Assembly (NCBI RefSeq): GCF_013314975.1
Contig: NZ_JABTYH010000004.1
Span: 124,001-188,000 of the forward strand
Origin: Pseudarthrobacter oxydans
GTDB lineage: Bacteria > Actinomycetota > Actinomycetes > Actinomycetales > Micrococcaceae
Length of the DNA stretch: 64,000 nucleotides
Reading direction: 5' to 3'
Translations under genes and position numbers: made by a program
In this document: positions 43,992-53,262 of the stretch, piece by piece
Layout: every line of letters begins with the position of its first letter
Position numbering within the stretch: position 1 is the stretch's first letter
Notes under the pieces: generated by a model
Told to the model about the DNA's origin: nothing
What the model saw: the letters and a program-made list of their open reading frames with translations, nothing else
Database searches by the model: none

Positions 43992-46209
43992 GGCGTTCCA
44001 GCAGCTGGTCCAGCCCGAAGCGCTCTTGGAGCTGGGCCCTGGTGAGCTGGCCGTGGTAGTGCTCCTCCAGCAACGGCATCAGCTCGTACTTCCAGATCCG
44101 GCGCAGTCCCGCGGGGCTCTGCGCGGCCAGCTTCATGAAGTAGGACGGACCGATCATCAGGTCACGGTCCCACTCGTCGATGGCACTGTTGAGGGCGTCG
44201 AGCAGCAGCGCCGGCGTGGTGTCAAGCTGCTGTGCCTGCAGGAACCGCCACAGCGAGCCCTTCACCGGCTCGGTCTGGGGGTGCAGCTCGATGAAGGAGA
44301 AACGGCGCCGGATCGCCGCGTCCATCATCGCGATGGAGCGGTCCGCGGTGTTCATGGTGCCGATGATGTACAGGTTGTCCGGCAGGGTGAACGGCTCGTT
44401 GGGGCTGTACTGCAGGTAGATCCTGTCGTCCCGGTATTCCAGCAGGAAGTACAGTTCGCCAAATACCTTGGCCAGGTTGGCGCGGTTCATCTCGTCAATG
44501 ATCAGGAAGTACGGCTTGTTCTCGTTACCCGGTTTGGCGGCTTCCTCCGCGAGCCGGCGGAGCGGTCCGGCGACGAGTTTGAAGGACACCTGGCCTTCAT
44601 CCGTCTTGTCCGGCCGGTAGCCCTCGAAGAAGTCCTCGTAGGCGTAGGACGGGTGGAACTGGACCAGTTTGACCCGCTCGTCGGTGGTGTCATCCGCCAG
44701 CTCGGCCGCGAGGTGCTTCGCCAGGTAGGTTTTGCCGGTGCCCGGCGGGCCGTACAGGACCAGCTGCCGGTTCTCCTCCAGCAGTTCGGCGATCTCCTGG
44801 AGCGGCTCCAGTTCCATGTGCAGCGAGTCTGCGAACGCGCGCGTGAGGGGACGGAATCCCTCCTGGCCAGCGTGGACGACGGCGGCCGCTTCAGCATCGC
44901 CGTCGGGCTCGGTTTCTGCCTCGGCCGGCAGGAGAGCCTGCAGTGCCGGCATCACGCGCGTCACGTCCACCACGATGCCCGCGGTGGCAAGCTGGCGCTG
45001 GACGTGCCGGGGCAGGCTCGCCGCGGCATGCCCCTCGTCAAACCAGCGGACCTTCCGGCGCAGCCGCCGGTTGTCGTCGTTGCAGTCGGGTTCGCCCAGC
45101 ACCCCGCCCAGCCGCACGGCGCCGGCATGCTGGTACAGGACCAGGTCACCTGGTTTCATGACGGTCAGGAAGGCAAAGACCGCCGTCTTGGTATCCTCGC
45201 GTTCCACATAGCCAAGGTGCTTGTAGTCCTCGTCCACCGCATGCTGGACCAGCCCGGCGGTGACCCCCGGGTCCAGCAGCCGGAGGTGCTCGACGTCGAG
45301 CGTCACCTTCTCCTCGTCCTGCCAGGCGGTGAGCAGTTCGGTGTTGTCGCCGTGGGTCCGCAGCAGCCACGCCCGGTGCCCGGGGTCGCCCACCTTGCGC
45401 CACTGGCTGACCAGCTGGCGCGAGTACCAGTCGATGCGCTGCCCGGCCTGCTCGTCGAGGTGCAGGCGGATGCGGTGGATATCGGCCGTGATGTCCTCTT
45501 CGGCGTCCCCCATGGCGCCGCCCACCAGGGAGGCAAAGGCGTCCCGGATTTCCTGCCGCTCCACATCGGCCACCACGGGCTCGAAGTAGCTCGGCCAGGA
45601 CAGGAATTCGATGCTCCGGCGGATGGCCGGCTGGTCGTCCGGCGTTCCCGCCGCCAGCCGATGGAAGTTTAGCGGATCCTGCAGCGCACCGGTGATAACC
45701 GCCGGCGGCTGCCGGTCCACGTGCTGCACGAACCGGCACAGCCACTTCAGGTGGTCCCAGATGGTCCAGTTGAACTCCGCCGTCCGGTCCCTGATCACGC
45801 CGTGGTCCGTCATTCCCTGGTAGAGCTCACCCGGCAGCTCCAGCGGAGGCTCCAGCCAGGACGCGGCCTCTGCGACGCGGGCACGCTTGACCTTCAGCGA
45901 CTTCACCTCGTGCGCCAGGGGCAGCGACTGCAGGAACAGCAGTTCGACGGCCAGCTGCTTCGCTTCCCGGGACGCACCCTCAAGGTTCCGCCGGAGGTTG
46001 GTCATCATGGGGGCCTTGGGGTCCGGCGTGCCCCGCTCCAGCCGCTCCAGGAGCTCGGCCGCAGCCTCCGACGTCCACGTCAGGGTCCGGCCATCCAGGG
46101 CCGACGGCTTCCCCAGCAGCCCCGGGCCCAGCACAAACCAGGCCGCGTCCTCGATCTCCCGTGAGATGCCGAGGGCGCGGGTCATGGCAGCAGGGGAGGC
46201 GGGGGTCAT
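43978..46209 (-). CDS. mcrB: McrB-like AAA+ GTPase/ATPase of type IV restriction system
   Basis: A 743-residue protein. The N-terminal ~450 residues contain a variable recognition region, including TVMKPGDLVLYQHAGAVRLG, which resembles the EVE/modified-base-binding type. The AAA+ motor follows: Walker A LYGPPGTGKTYLAKHLA near 485, Walker B LIIDEMNRANLAKVFGE, and the McrB-type signature TMNTADRSIAMMDAAIRRRF. McrBC cleaves DNA carrying modified cytosine, a defence against methylated foreign DNA. mcrC overlaps its 3' end. ATG 46209. Confidence 0.9.
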   Translation of the reverse strand: MTPASPAAMTRALGISREIEDAAWFVLGPGLLGKPSALDGRTLTWTSEAAAELLERLERGTPDPKAPMMTNLRRNLEGASREAKQLAVELLFLQSLPLAHEVKSLKVKRARVAEAASWLEPPLELPGELYQGMTDHGVIRDRTAEFNWTIWDHLKWLCRFVQHVDRQPPAVITGALQDPLNFHRLAAGTPDDQPAIRRSIEFLSWPSYFEPVVADVERQEIRDAFASLVGGAMGDAEEDITADIHRIRLHLDEQAGQRIDWYSRQLVSQWRKVGDPGHRAWLLRTHGDNTELLTAWQDEEKVTLDVEHLRLLDPGVTAGLVQHAVDEDYKHLGYVEREDTKTAVFAFLTVMKPGDLVLYQHAGAVRLGGVLGEPDCNDDNRRLRRKVRWFDEGHAAASLPRHVQRQLATAGIVVDVTRVMPALQALLPAEAETEPDGDAEAAAVVHAGQEGFRPLTRAFADSLHMELEPLQEIAELLEENRQLVLYGPPGTGKTYLAKHLAAELADDTTDERVKLVQFHPSYAYEDFFEGYRPDKTDEGQVSFKLVAGPLRRLAEEAAKPGNENKPYFLIIDEMNRANLAKVFGELYFLLEYRDDRIYLQYSPNEPFTLPDNLYIIGTMNTADRSIAMMDAAIRRRFSFIELHPQTEPVKGSLWRFLQAQQLDTTPALLLDALNSAIDEWDRDLMIGPSYFMKLAAQSPAGLRRIWKYELMPLLEEHYHGQLTRAQLQERFGLDQLLERLARR

Positions 46210-46279
46210 GCCTCCAAATTTACAGGGTCAAGCTGGACGGGCCCTTAAAGGTCGTACGCCCCCGGCAGCTCCGGTGCCG

Positions 46280-46513
46280 CTACTTGCCTGCGCCGGGACG
46301 CTTCCGGCCGAAGGTGAAGTAGCCCACGGGGCCGATGAAGTTGATGAAGGATGCTGCCCGCCATGCGGCCTTGGGGCCATTGATGAGCGCCGCGGGCCGC
46401 TTCGAAATGTCCCGCTGCGCCGCCACCAGCAGGGACACCTGCGCGATGGCCACCAGGATGGTGCCGGCCTTTGCTGACGGGGACATTTCTTTCCAGGTCT
46501 TTTTCTGGGCCAT
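46280..46513 (-). CDS. Small membrane protein, PLDc_N-like
   Basis: A 77-residue protein with helices AGTILVAIAQVSLLVAA and AASFINFIGPVGYFTFG, the latter with the aromatic/Gly pattern of the phospholipase D N-terminal (PLDc_N) two-helix module. Function unknown. A perfect AAGGAG lies 6 nt before ATG 46513. Confidence 0.7.
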   Translation of the reverse strand: MAQKKTWKEMSPSAKAGTILVAIAQVSLLVAAQRDISKRPAALINGPKAAWRAASFINFIGPVGYFTFGRKRPGAGK

Positions 46514-46590
46514 GTTTGCTCCTTGTATAGGTTCTCAGTTTCCGATGCTTGCTGCTCCCGCGCAACGGGGCGTGTGCCGGCGCATCCGCG

Positions 46591-47049
46591 TCACGCCGTG
46601 AAAGGCGCCAGGCGTTCCTTCTGTTCAGGCGTCAGCCGCTGCACGCGGCCCGTGGCCTCGTCCACGAATGCCAGGTGGCTGCTCGCCCTGACGCAGTCCT
46701 CCAGGGTGACGGGGTCCTGGATGAGGTAGTGGATATCGAAGCTGGCCCCTTTGACGGCGCCAATCCACACCTGCACCACGGCCGGCACGTTCCGGTACTC
46801 GAGGGTCCTGACGTACCGGATCTTGTGGTCCACCACCAAAGCCATGGTGCCTTCCGGGACGTCATTGAACAGCGAGACATGCGGATCAATTCCGGGCGCG
46901 CCGGCACCGCGGGGCGGGCCGAAGGCCGCGATGCGGGCCTCCTCAAGCATCCGGACAATCTGGACGTTGTTGATGTGCCCGTAAGCGTCCATGTCTCCCC
47001 AGCGCATGGGGACAAGGACCTCGATCCGCTGGCTTCCGTTGGTGCTCAA
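46591..47049 (-). CDS. 4HBT-family acyl-CoA thioesterase
   Basis: A 152-residue hotdog-fold thioesterase that hydrolyses acyl-CoA thioesters. VPMRWGDMDAYGHINNVQIVRMLEEAR contains the conserved Asp of the 4-hydroxybenzoyl-CoA thioesterase family, and VVDHKIRYVRTLEYRNVP the second strand pair. The start is a TTG at 47049 overlapping the ABC exporter stop (TTGA); no better start keeps the family N-terminus. It is translationally coupled to the exporter, an unusual pairing. Confidence 0.85.
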   Translation of the reverse strand: MSTNGSQRIEVLVPMRWGDMDAYGHINNVQIVRMLEEARIAAFGPPRGAGAPGIDPHVSLFNDVPEGTMALVVDHKIRYVRTLEYRNVPAVVQVWIGAVKGASFDIHYLIQDPVTLEDCVRASSHLAFVDEATGRVQRLTPEQKERLAPFTA

Positions 47050-49121
47050 CTGTGCACCGCCGTCGAATCGTCCACCGGGACGTCCCCTGCATCCGCCCCG
47101 GCGAACTGGGACATGTACAGGCGGTAGTACGCGCCCCGTGCAGCGAGGAGGACCTTGTGGTTCCCCTGCTCCACGATCCTGCCGTTCTCCATCACCAGGA
47201 TGGTGTCGGCGTCGCGGATCGTTGAGAGCCTGTGGGCAATCACAAAGCTGGTGCGGTCCGTGCGGAGCGCGGCCATGGCCTTCTGCACCAGCAGCTCGGT
47301 GCGCGTGTCAACGGAACTGGTGGCCTCGTCGAGGATCAGCAGCGAGGGATTCGCCACGAAGGCCCGGGCGATGGTGATCAGCTGTTTTTCGCCGGCGCTG
47401 ACGTTGTTGCCTTCCTCGTCGATGACCGTGTTGTAGCCCTCCGGCAGGGCCCTCACGAAGCGGTCCACGAAAGTGGCCTTGGCGGCCGCCATCACCTGAT
47501 CCTCCGTGGCTTCAAGGTTGCCGTAGCGGATGTTGTCGTAGATGGACCCGCCGAACAGCCAGGCATCCTGCAGCACCATGCCCACCTTGGAGCGGAGCTC
47601 GGAGCGGCTGAGGTGGGTGATGTCCACGCCGTCCAGCATGATGGAGCCGGCATTGAGCTCATAGAACCTCATGACCAGGTTGACCAGGGTGGTCTTTCCG
47701 GCGCCGGTCGGCCCCACGATGGCCACGGTGTTTCCCGGTTCGGCGGTGAAGGACAGGTCCTCGATCAGCTTCTTGTCCTCCGTGTAGCTGAAGGTGACGC
47801 TGTTGAAGTCAACGTGCCCGTCAGTCCTGGCCGGGAGGTGCTCGGTGGCGGTTTCCTCATCCTGCTCATCGGCGTCGAGGAACTCGAAGACCCGTTCAGC
47901 GGAGGCCACGCCGGACTGCAGCATGTTTGCCATGCCGGCCATCTGGCCCAGCGGCTGCGTGAACTCGCGGGAGTACTGGATGAATGCGGTGGCGTCGCCC
48001 AGGGACATGGACCCGGAAGCCACCCGCAAGCCGCCCACCACGGCGATGCCCACGTAGCTGAGGTAGGAGACGAACTGCATGACCGGGAAAATGATGCCGG
48101 AGACGAACTGCGCCCCGAAGCTGGCCTTGTACAGTTCCTCGTTGCGTTCCTCGAACCGTTCCAGCATGTCCGCGTCGCGGCCGAACACCCGCACCAGGTC
48201 ATGCCCCGAGAAGGATTCCTCGATCTGCCCGTTCAGCGCGCCCGTGTTCTTCCACTGGGCGGCAAAGAGCTTCTGGCTGCGCACGCCGATCATGCCCGCT
48301 GCCACCCCCGAGAGGGGAAGGGCAACCAGCGCTATCAGGGCCAGCTGCCAGGACACGATGAACATCATCACCACGATGCCGACGACGGTCAGCAACGAGT
48401 TGATGAGCTGGGCGAAGGCCTGCTGGAGCGCCTGCTGGATGTTGTCGACGTCGTTCGTTACCCGGGACAGCACGTCGCCGCGCTGGCGGGTGTCGAAGTA
48501 GTTGAGCGGGAGGCGGTTCAGCTTCCGTTCGGTGTCATCGCGGAGCCGCCGGATCACCTTCATCACGATGCGGTTCAGCACGTAGCCCTGCAGCCAGAGG
48601 AAGATATTGGCCACGAAGTACATCAGCAGGACCACTGCAATGAGCATGCTGAGCTTGTCGAAGTTGATGCCGGTGCCCGGCACCAGTTCCATCCGGGAAA
48701 CCATGTCTGCAAAGTTGTCCTGGCCCTGCTGGCGCAGACCGTCCACGAACTGTTCCTTGCTGCCGCCGGCCGGAAGCTGCTTTCCCACCACTCCGGCAAA
48801 GATGACGTCCATGGCCTGGCCCAGGATCTTGGGGGCGATGACGTTCAGGACCACGGCGATCACCACCATGCCCACCACCACGTAAATGCCCAGGGCCTCA
48901 GGCTTCAGCAGCCCCATGAGCCGCTTGGCGGAGGGCCAGAAGTGCTGGGCCTTCTTGGCGGGCATCCCGCCGAACATGTCTCCGTCGGCCTCGGAGGGCT
49001 TGAATTCCTCCTCCACGAAGTCGTCGTCCTCGACGGATCCCTCCACCAGCTCCGCGTCGGGGGCGTCCTGGGCAGCTGATGTTTCGCTGATCTCGGTGGA
49101 GTCCTTCCTGCGGGCGCTCAT
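47046..49121 (-). CDS. ABC exporter half-transporter, consensus ATPase subunit
   Basis: A 691-residue TMD-NBD fusion of the multidrug/lipid exporter type. An acidic ~60-residue cytosolic N-terminus precedes six TM helices (~75-380). The NBD has Walker A VGPTGAGKTTLVNLV, signature NVSAGEKQLITIA, Walker B LLILDEATSSVD with catalytic Glu, and H-loop VIAHRLSTI. It pairs with the upstream gene as a heterodimer. An ATGA-type overlap with the upstream partner and a TTGA overlap with the thioesterase couple all three. Substrate unknown. Confidence 0.92.
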   Translation of the reverse strand: MSARRKDSTEISETSAAQDAPDAELVEGSVEDDDFVEEEFKPSEADGDMFGGMPAKKAQHFWPSAKRLMGLLKPEALGIYVVVGMVVIAVVLNVIAPKILGQAMDVIFAGVVGKQLPAGGSKEQFVDGLRQQGQDNFADMVSRMELVPGTGINFDKLSMLIAVVLLMYFVANIFLWLQGYVLNRIVMKVIRRLRDDTERKLNRLPLNYFDTRQRGDVLSRVTNDVDNIQQALQQAFAQLINSLLTVVGIVVMMFIVSWQLALIALVALPLSGVAAGMIGVRSQKLFAAQWKNTGALNGQIEESFSGHDLVRVFGRDADMLERFEERNEELYKASFGAQFVSGIIFPVMQFVSYLSYVGIAVVGGLRVASGSMSLGDATAFIQYSREFTQPLGQMAGMANMLQSGVASAERVFEFLDADEQDEETATEHLPARTDGHVDFNSVTFSYTEDKKLIEDLSFTAEPGNTVAIVGPTGAGKTTLVNLVMRFYELNAGSIMLDGVDITHLSRSELRSKVGMVLQDAWLFGGSIYDNIRYGNLEATEDQVMAAAKATFVDRFVRALPEGYNTVIDEEGNNVSAGEKQLITIARAFVANPSLLILDEATSSVDTRTELLVQKAMAALRTDRTSFVIAHRLSTIRDADTILVMENGRIVEQGNHKVLLAARGAYYRLYMSQFAGADAGDVPVDDSTAVHS

Positions 49122-50851
49122 GCCATCTCCTCCACGCTCAGCTGGGATTCAACGATTTCCTGGTAGGTGGGCGAGGTTTCCAGGAGTTCCTGGTGCGTAC
49201 CGCGGTCCACGATGCGTCCGTTGTCCAGCACCAGGATCTGGTCCGCCTCGGTGATGGTGGAGATCCGCTGCGCCACGATGATCACGGTGGCGTCTGCGGT
49301 GATGCCTTTCAGCGCGGCCCGGAGCCGGGCATCGGTGGCCACGTCCAGTGCGGAGAACGAATCGTCGAAGAGGTACACGCGGGGCCTGCTCACGAGTGCC
49401 CGGGCGATGCAGAGGCGCTGGCGCTGGCCGCCGGAGACGTTGGTCCCGCCCTGGGAGATGCGGGATCCGAGGCCGTTTTTCTTGGCACGGACGAACTCGT
49501 CGCCCTGCGCCACCTGCAGCGCTTCCCACAGTTCCTGGTCCGTGGCATCGGTTTTTCCGAACCTCATGTTGTGCTCGATGGTGCCGGAGAAGAGGTAGGG
49601 CCGCTGGGGCACCAGGGCCACCCGCCGGGTGATGTCGGCCCGGTCCATCCTGCTGACCGGGACCCCGTCCAGCAGCACCTCCCCCTCGGCGGGGTCGTAA
49701 AGCCGCGGCAGGAGGGACAGGAGGGAGGTTTTCCCCGAGCCTGTGGAACCGATGATCGCGATGGTCTGGCCGGGCTGCGCCGTGAAGCTGATGTTGCTCA
49801 GTACCGGCGACTCAGCGCCAGGGTAGGCGAAGGTGACGTTCCGGTACTCCACCACGCCGGCCAGCGTGCCCGGCACCTCCGGGTGTTCCGGATCGTGGAT
49901 GGAGGGCTCGACGTCGAGCAGCTCGCCTATACGGTCCGCGCAGACTGACGCGCGCGGGATCATCATGGCCATGAAGGTGCCCATCATGACGGCCATCAGG
50001 ATTTGGAGCAGGTACTGCAGGAAGGCGGTCAGGGCGCCCACCTGCATCTCGCCTGAGTCCACGCGCTGCCCGCCAAACCACAGCACGGCCGCGGTGGACA
50101 GGTGGAGGATCATGCCGATGGCAGGGAACATCAGGACAAACAGGGCGCCGATCTTCAGCGAGACATCCGTCAGTTCCTTGTTCGCTCCGCCAAACCGCTG
50201 CGTTTCATACGGTTCCCGGACGAAGGCGCGGACCACCCGGATGCCGATGATCTGCTCGCGCAGGACGGCGTTGATGCGGTCGATCTTTTTCTGCATGGAC
50301 CGGAACAGCGGCATGAGCCGGACCACCAGGTATCCAACCACCACGGTGAGGAGGGGCACCGACACCCACACCAGCCAGGACAGGTTGAGGTCCTCGCGCA
50401 GCGCCATGATGATGCCGCCGATGCACATGATGGGCGTTGCCACCATGAAGTTCAGCCCCATCAGCACAAGCATCTGGACCTGCTGGACGTCGTTGGTGCC
50501 GCGGGTGATGAGCGTCGGGGCACCAAAGGCATTGACGTCCATGGCAGAGAAGCTGGTGACCTTGCGGAACACCCCGCGGCGCAGGTCGCGGCCCATGGCC
50601 ATGGCGGTCTTCGAGCCGAAGTAGACACCCGCAATGGCGGTGCCCACCTGGATGAACGCCACCGCCAGCATCACCGCACCCGTCCGCCAGATGAAGTCGG
50701 TGTCCCCGCGGGAGACCCCCTGGTCGATGATCTGGGCGTTCAGGCTGGGCAGGTATAGCGCCGCGATGGTGGACGCCAGCTGGAACACAATGACGGCCGC
50801 GATAAACGGCCTATACGGCCTGGAAAACCGCCGTATGAGGGTGAGGAGCAT
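49118..50851 (-). CDS. ABC exporter half-transporter, degenerate ATPase subunit
   Basis: A 577-residue TMD-NBD partner with six TM helices. Walker A IGSTGSGKTSLLSLL and signature NVSGGQRQRLCIA are intact, but Walker B reads VYLFDDSFSALD, with Asp where the catalytic Glu should be, and the switch residue region reads IIVAQRISTI, where Gln replaces the usual His. This is the classic degenerate half of a heterodimeric exporter. ATG 50851 is 9 nt after AAGGA; GTG 50857 is a closer alternative start. First gene of a three-gene operon. Confidence 0.9.
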   Translation of the reverse strand: MLLTLIRRFSRPYRPFIAAVIVFQLASTIAALYLPSLNAQIIDQGVSRGDTDFIWRTGAVMLAVAFIQVGTAIAGVYFGSKTAMAMGRDLRRGVFRKVTSFSAMDVNAFGAPTLITRGTNDVQQVQMLVLMGLNFMVATPIMCIGGIIMALREDLNLSWLVWVSVPLLTVVVGYLVVRLMPLFRSMQKKIDRINAVLREQIIGIRVVRAFVREPYETQRFGGANKELTDVSLKIGALFVLMFPAIGMILHLSTAAVLWFGGQRVDSGEMQVGALTAFLQYLLQILMAVMMGTFMAMMIPRASVCADRIGELLDVEPSIHDPEHPEVPGTLAGVVEYRNVTFAYPGAESPVLSNISFTAQPGQTIAIIGSTGSGKTSLLSLLPRLYDPAEGEVLLDGVPVSRMDRADITRRVALVPQRPYLFSGTIEHNMRFGKTDATDQELWEALQVAQGDEFVRAKKNGLGSRISQGGTNVSGGQRQRLCIARALVSRPRVYLFDDSFSALDVATDARLRAALKGITADATVIIVAQRISTITEADQILVLDNGRIVDRGTHQELLETSPTYQEIVESQLSVEEMA

Positions 50852-51016
50852 GCCCACGTGTCCTTAGTGATGAGTTTGATGATGGGTTCGCAAAGAGTAG
50901 GAGGCTTAAGTAGTAGCAGCCGGGGCCGACATCCTCAGCCTTCCCACTCTACGAAACTCCTTCCCGTGGTGAAACAGGCCCCGGGAAAGATCATCCGCGG
51001 GGAGTACCCCTCAGGG

Positions 51017-52627
51017 TCACCTGCCTGCCGTGGCGAGCTCCGCCGTCGTGCCCTTATCCCCGGCACCCGGCTGGATGTCCACCGTGCGCCGGAGGGGCTT
51101 CTCCTTGATAAACAGCACGGACACCAGCGCCACGACGGCCACGGCAGCCGAGATCAGGAACACCTCCGCCGTGGCGTCACCATAGGCAGCCCGCATGATG
51201 TCGCGGACAGGTTCCGGCATGTGCGCCAGGTCCATGCTGGCACCGGCCGCGCCTCCCTCAACGGGGATGCCTGCGGTTGCCAAGCCCTGCGTGGCCAGCT
51301 CGCTCACCCGGTTGGCCAGGATGGCGCCCAGGACGGAGACACCGATGGCGCCGCCCACGGACCGGAAGAAGGCAACCGAGGCACTTGCCGTGCCGATGTC
51401 TGACGCCCGGACAGTGTTCTGCACGGCCAGGACAAGGTTCTGCATCAGCATGCCCAGGCCGAGGCCCAGCACTGCGGTGAAGGCCCCTGCGTGCCAGAGT
51501 TCGGTGGTGTGGTCCAGGGTTCCGGACAGTCCCAGCCCGCCGATCAGCAGGATGGAGCCGGCGATCAGGTAGCCCTTCCACTTGCCCGTCCGGCTGATCA
51601 GCTGTCCGGAGACCACTGAACCGACCAGGTTTCCGGCGATCATCGGAAGGGTCAGGAGCCCGGCTTCCGTGGGGCTGGCACCGCGCGCCACCTGGAAGTA
51701 CTGCCCCAGGAAGGTGGAGGACCCGAACATTGCCACGCCCACGGCCACGGAGGCGAGGATGGCCAGCGCCGTGGTGCGTTCGGAGATGATCTTGAGCGGG
51801 ATGATGGGCTGCTCCACCTTGGATTCCACCAGCACCAGCAGGGCCAGCAGGAGGATTCCGCCGCCCACCATGACGGCGGTCTGCCACGAAATCCAGTCGT
51901 AGTAGGCGGGATTGCCGGCGAACGAGACCCAGATCAGCAGGAGGCTCACGCCGGAGGTCAGCAGGATGGAGCCCAGCCAGTCAATCTTGGCGGGTCGGCG
52001 CACGTGGCTGATCTTGAGGGTGACCTGCAGCAGGATGAGGGCGACGACGGCGAGCGGCACGCAGACGAAGAAGGTCCAGCGCCAGCCGAGCGGGCTGTCT
52101 ACGATGAAGCCGCCCAGCAGCGGTCCGCCGGCGGTGCCGACTGCCATGACCGCTCCCATGTAGCCGGAGTATTTCCCGCGGTTCCGCGGCGGGATCATGG
52201 TGCCGATGATGGCCTGGGACAGGGCAGTGAGTCCGCCCATGGCCACGCCCTGGATCACGCGGGCACCCAGCAGCAGCGGGATGGTTTGGGACAGGCCGGC
52301 CATAACGGAGCCGGCCACGAAGATGATGATGCTGAGCTGGACCAGGACCTTCTTGTTGTAGAGGTCGGCGAGTTTGCCCCAGATGGGGGTGGTGGCGGCG
52401 TTGGCCAGCAGCGCGGCGGTGATGACCCAGGCGAAGTCGGTCTGCGTGCCGTGCAGGTCGGACATGATGGTGGGCAGCGCGTTGGCCACGATGGTGCTGC
52501 TGAGGATCGCCGTGAAGAAGGCGGCAAGGAGACCGGTGAGGGCTTCCATGATCTGGCGGTGGGACATCTCGGGCGGAGTGCCTGCTGGGGCGCCGGCTGA
52601 TGTGGCGGGGGCGGCAGTTCTTGCCAT
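51017..52627 (-). CDS. DHA2-family MFS multidrug efflux transporter
   Basis: A 536-residue, 14-helix transporter of the EmrB/QacA drug:H+ antiporter type. LSSTIVANALPTIMSDL is helix-1 motif D1; WGKLADLYNKKVLVQLS is motif A; GARVIQGVAMGGLTALSQ and GGPLLGGFIVDSPLGWRW are motifs B and C. TTAGGAGCAGACC lies before ATG 52627. It follows the MarR gene by 10 nt, so the two form an operon that is probably derepressed by toxic compounds. Confidence 0.92.
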   Translation of the reverse strand: MARTAAPATSAGAPAGTPPEMSHRQIMEALTGLLAAFFTAILSSTIVANALPTIMSDLHGTQTDFAWVITAALLANAATTPIWGKLADLYNKKVLVQLSIIIFVAGSVMAGLSQTIPLLLGARVIQGVAMGGLTALSQAIIGTMIPPRNRGKYSGYMGAVMAVGTAGGPLLGGFIVDSPLGWRWTFFVCVPLAVVALILLQVTLKISHVRRPAKIDWLGSILLTSGVSLLLIWVSFAGNPAYYDWISWQTAVMVGGGILLLALLVLVESKVEQPIIPLKIISERTTALAILASVAVGVAMFGSSTFLGQYFQVARGASPTEAGLLTLPMIAGNLVGSVVSGQLISRTGKWKGYLIAGSILLIGGLGLSGTLDHTTELWHAGAFTAVLGLGLGMLMQNLVLAVQNTVRASDIGTASASVAFFRSVGGAIGVSVLGAILANRVSELATQGLATAGIPVEGGAAGASMDLAHMPEPVRDIMRAAYGDATAEVFLISAAVAVVALVSVLFIKEKPLRRTVDIQPGAGDKGTTAELATAGR

Positions 52628-52637
52628 AGGTCTGCTC

Positions 52638-53111
52638 CTAAGCGGTGGTTGTGATGGTGCCGGCCGCCGTTGCCCGGGCTGATTGTTTGAGTGATTCGGT
52701 GAGCTTGTGCAGGATCCTGGCCGTGTTACCGGCGTCTTCCTCGCTCCAGTCGCGCAGGTAGTCCTGCAGGACCGCCGTCCGCTGGTCCTCGATGTGGCGG
52801 AGTTTCTCCGCCCCCAGGGGCGTCAGGGCAACCAGCTGGGCACGGCCGTCGTCCGGGTCCTGCCTGCGGACCACCAGCCCATGCTCCTCCAGGTCCGCGA
52901 TGTGCCGGCTGAGCACCGGCGCGCTGACTCCCAGCCGCTCAGCGAGGCGCGTGGCCCTGGCCTCCCCCTCCCCCACGAAGCGCAGCACGCCCTGGAGCGC
53001 CACACCTGTGTCCTGCCCGCGCACGCTGGCCGTGGCGATGCACCGCACCGCCCGCTGGAGATCAAAGATTTGGTACACAAGATCCGCTGCCGTATCCGGC
53101 GCTACTGCCAT
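52638..53111 (-). CDS. MarR-family transcriptional regulator of the efflux operon
   Basis: A 157-residue MarR-type winged helix-turn-helix. TRLAERLGVSAPVLSRHIADLEEHGLV is the recognition helix region and RRQDPDDGRAQLVALTPLG the wing. Typical MarR proteins repress their own operon and release DNA on binding phenolic or drug ligands. ATG 53111 has GAGGAG upstream; an in-frame extension to 53150 would cover operator sequence and is rejected. GTTGCTT boxes immediately upstream are likely its binding sites. Confidence 0.88.
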   Translation of the reverse strand: MAVAPDTAADLVYQIFDLQRAVRCIATASVRGQDTGVALQGVLRFVGEGEARATRLAERLGVSAPVLSRHIADLEEHGLVVRRQDPDDGRAQLVALTPLGAEKLRHIEDQRTAVLQDYLRDWSEEDAGNTARILHKLTESLKQSARATAAGTITTTA

Positions 53112-53128
53112 GGTTGAAGGGCTCCTCA

Positions 53129-53168
53129 GTTGTTTGCCTGAAGCAACCATATCTTAAACTCGTTGCTT
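53129..53168 (-). promoter_or_regulatory. MarR operator region with repeated GTTGCTT boxes
   Basis: Three related heptamers: GTTGTTT (53129-53135), AAGCAAC (53141-53147) and GTTGCTT (53162-53168). The first two form an inverted pair; the second and third form a wider perfect pair. A minus-strand TAAGAT near 53150 would be the -10, so a bound repressor would block it. Confidence 0.5.
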
Positions 53169-53200
53169 TGGGAAACTAAACGCTCACGGCGGGGCACGCA

Positions 53201-53233
53201 AAAGGCCCCAGCTCAATGCGAGCTGGGGCCTTT
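53201..53233. terminator. Hairpin terminator after the TPP enzyme gene
   Basis: AAAGGCCCCAGCTC (53201-53214) pairs perfectly with GAGCTGGGGCCTTT (53220-53233) around a 5-nt loop, with T-rich flank on the minus strand. Confidence 0.85.
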
Positions 53234-53262
53234 GGGGCGTCCGGGTGTGGAGGAGCAGGCGG

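Noticed and set aside
47232..49079. Long open frame antisense to the ABC exporter gene
   Set aside because: His/Glu/Gln-rich, no domains or RBS; a typical GC-rich shadow of the real gene. The same holds for the long frames antisense to the oxidoreductase, RecQ and McrB genes.
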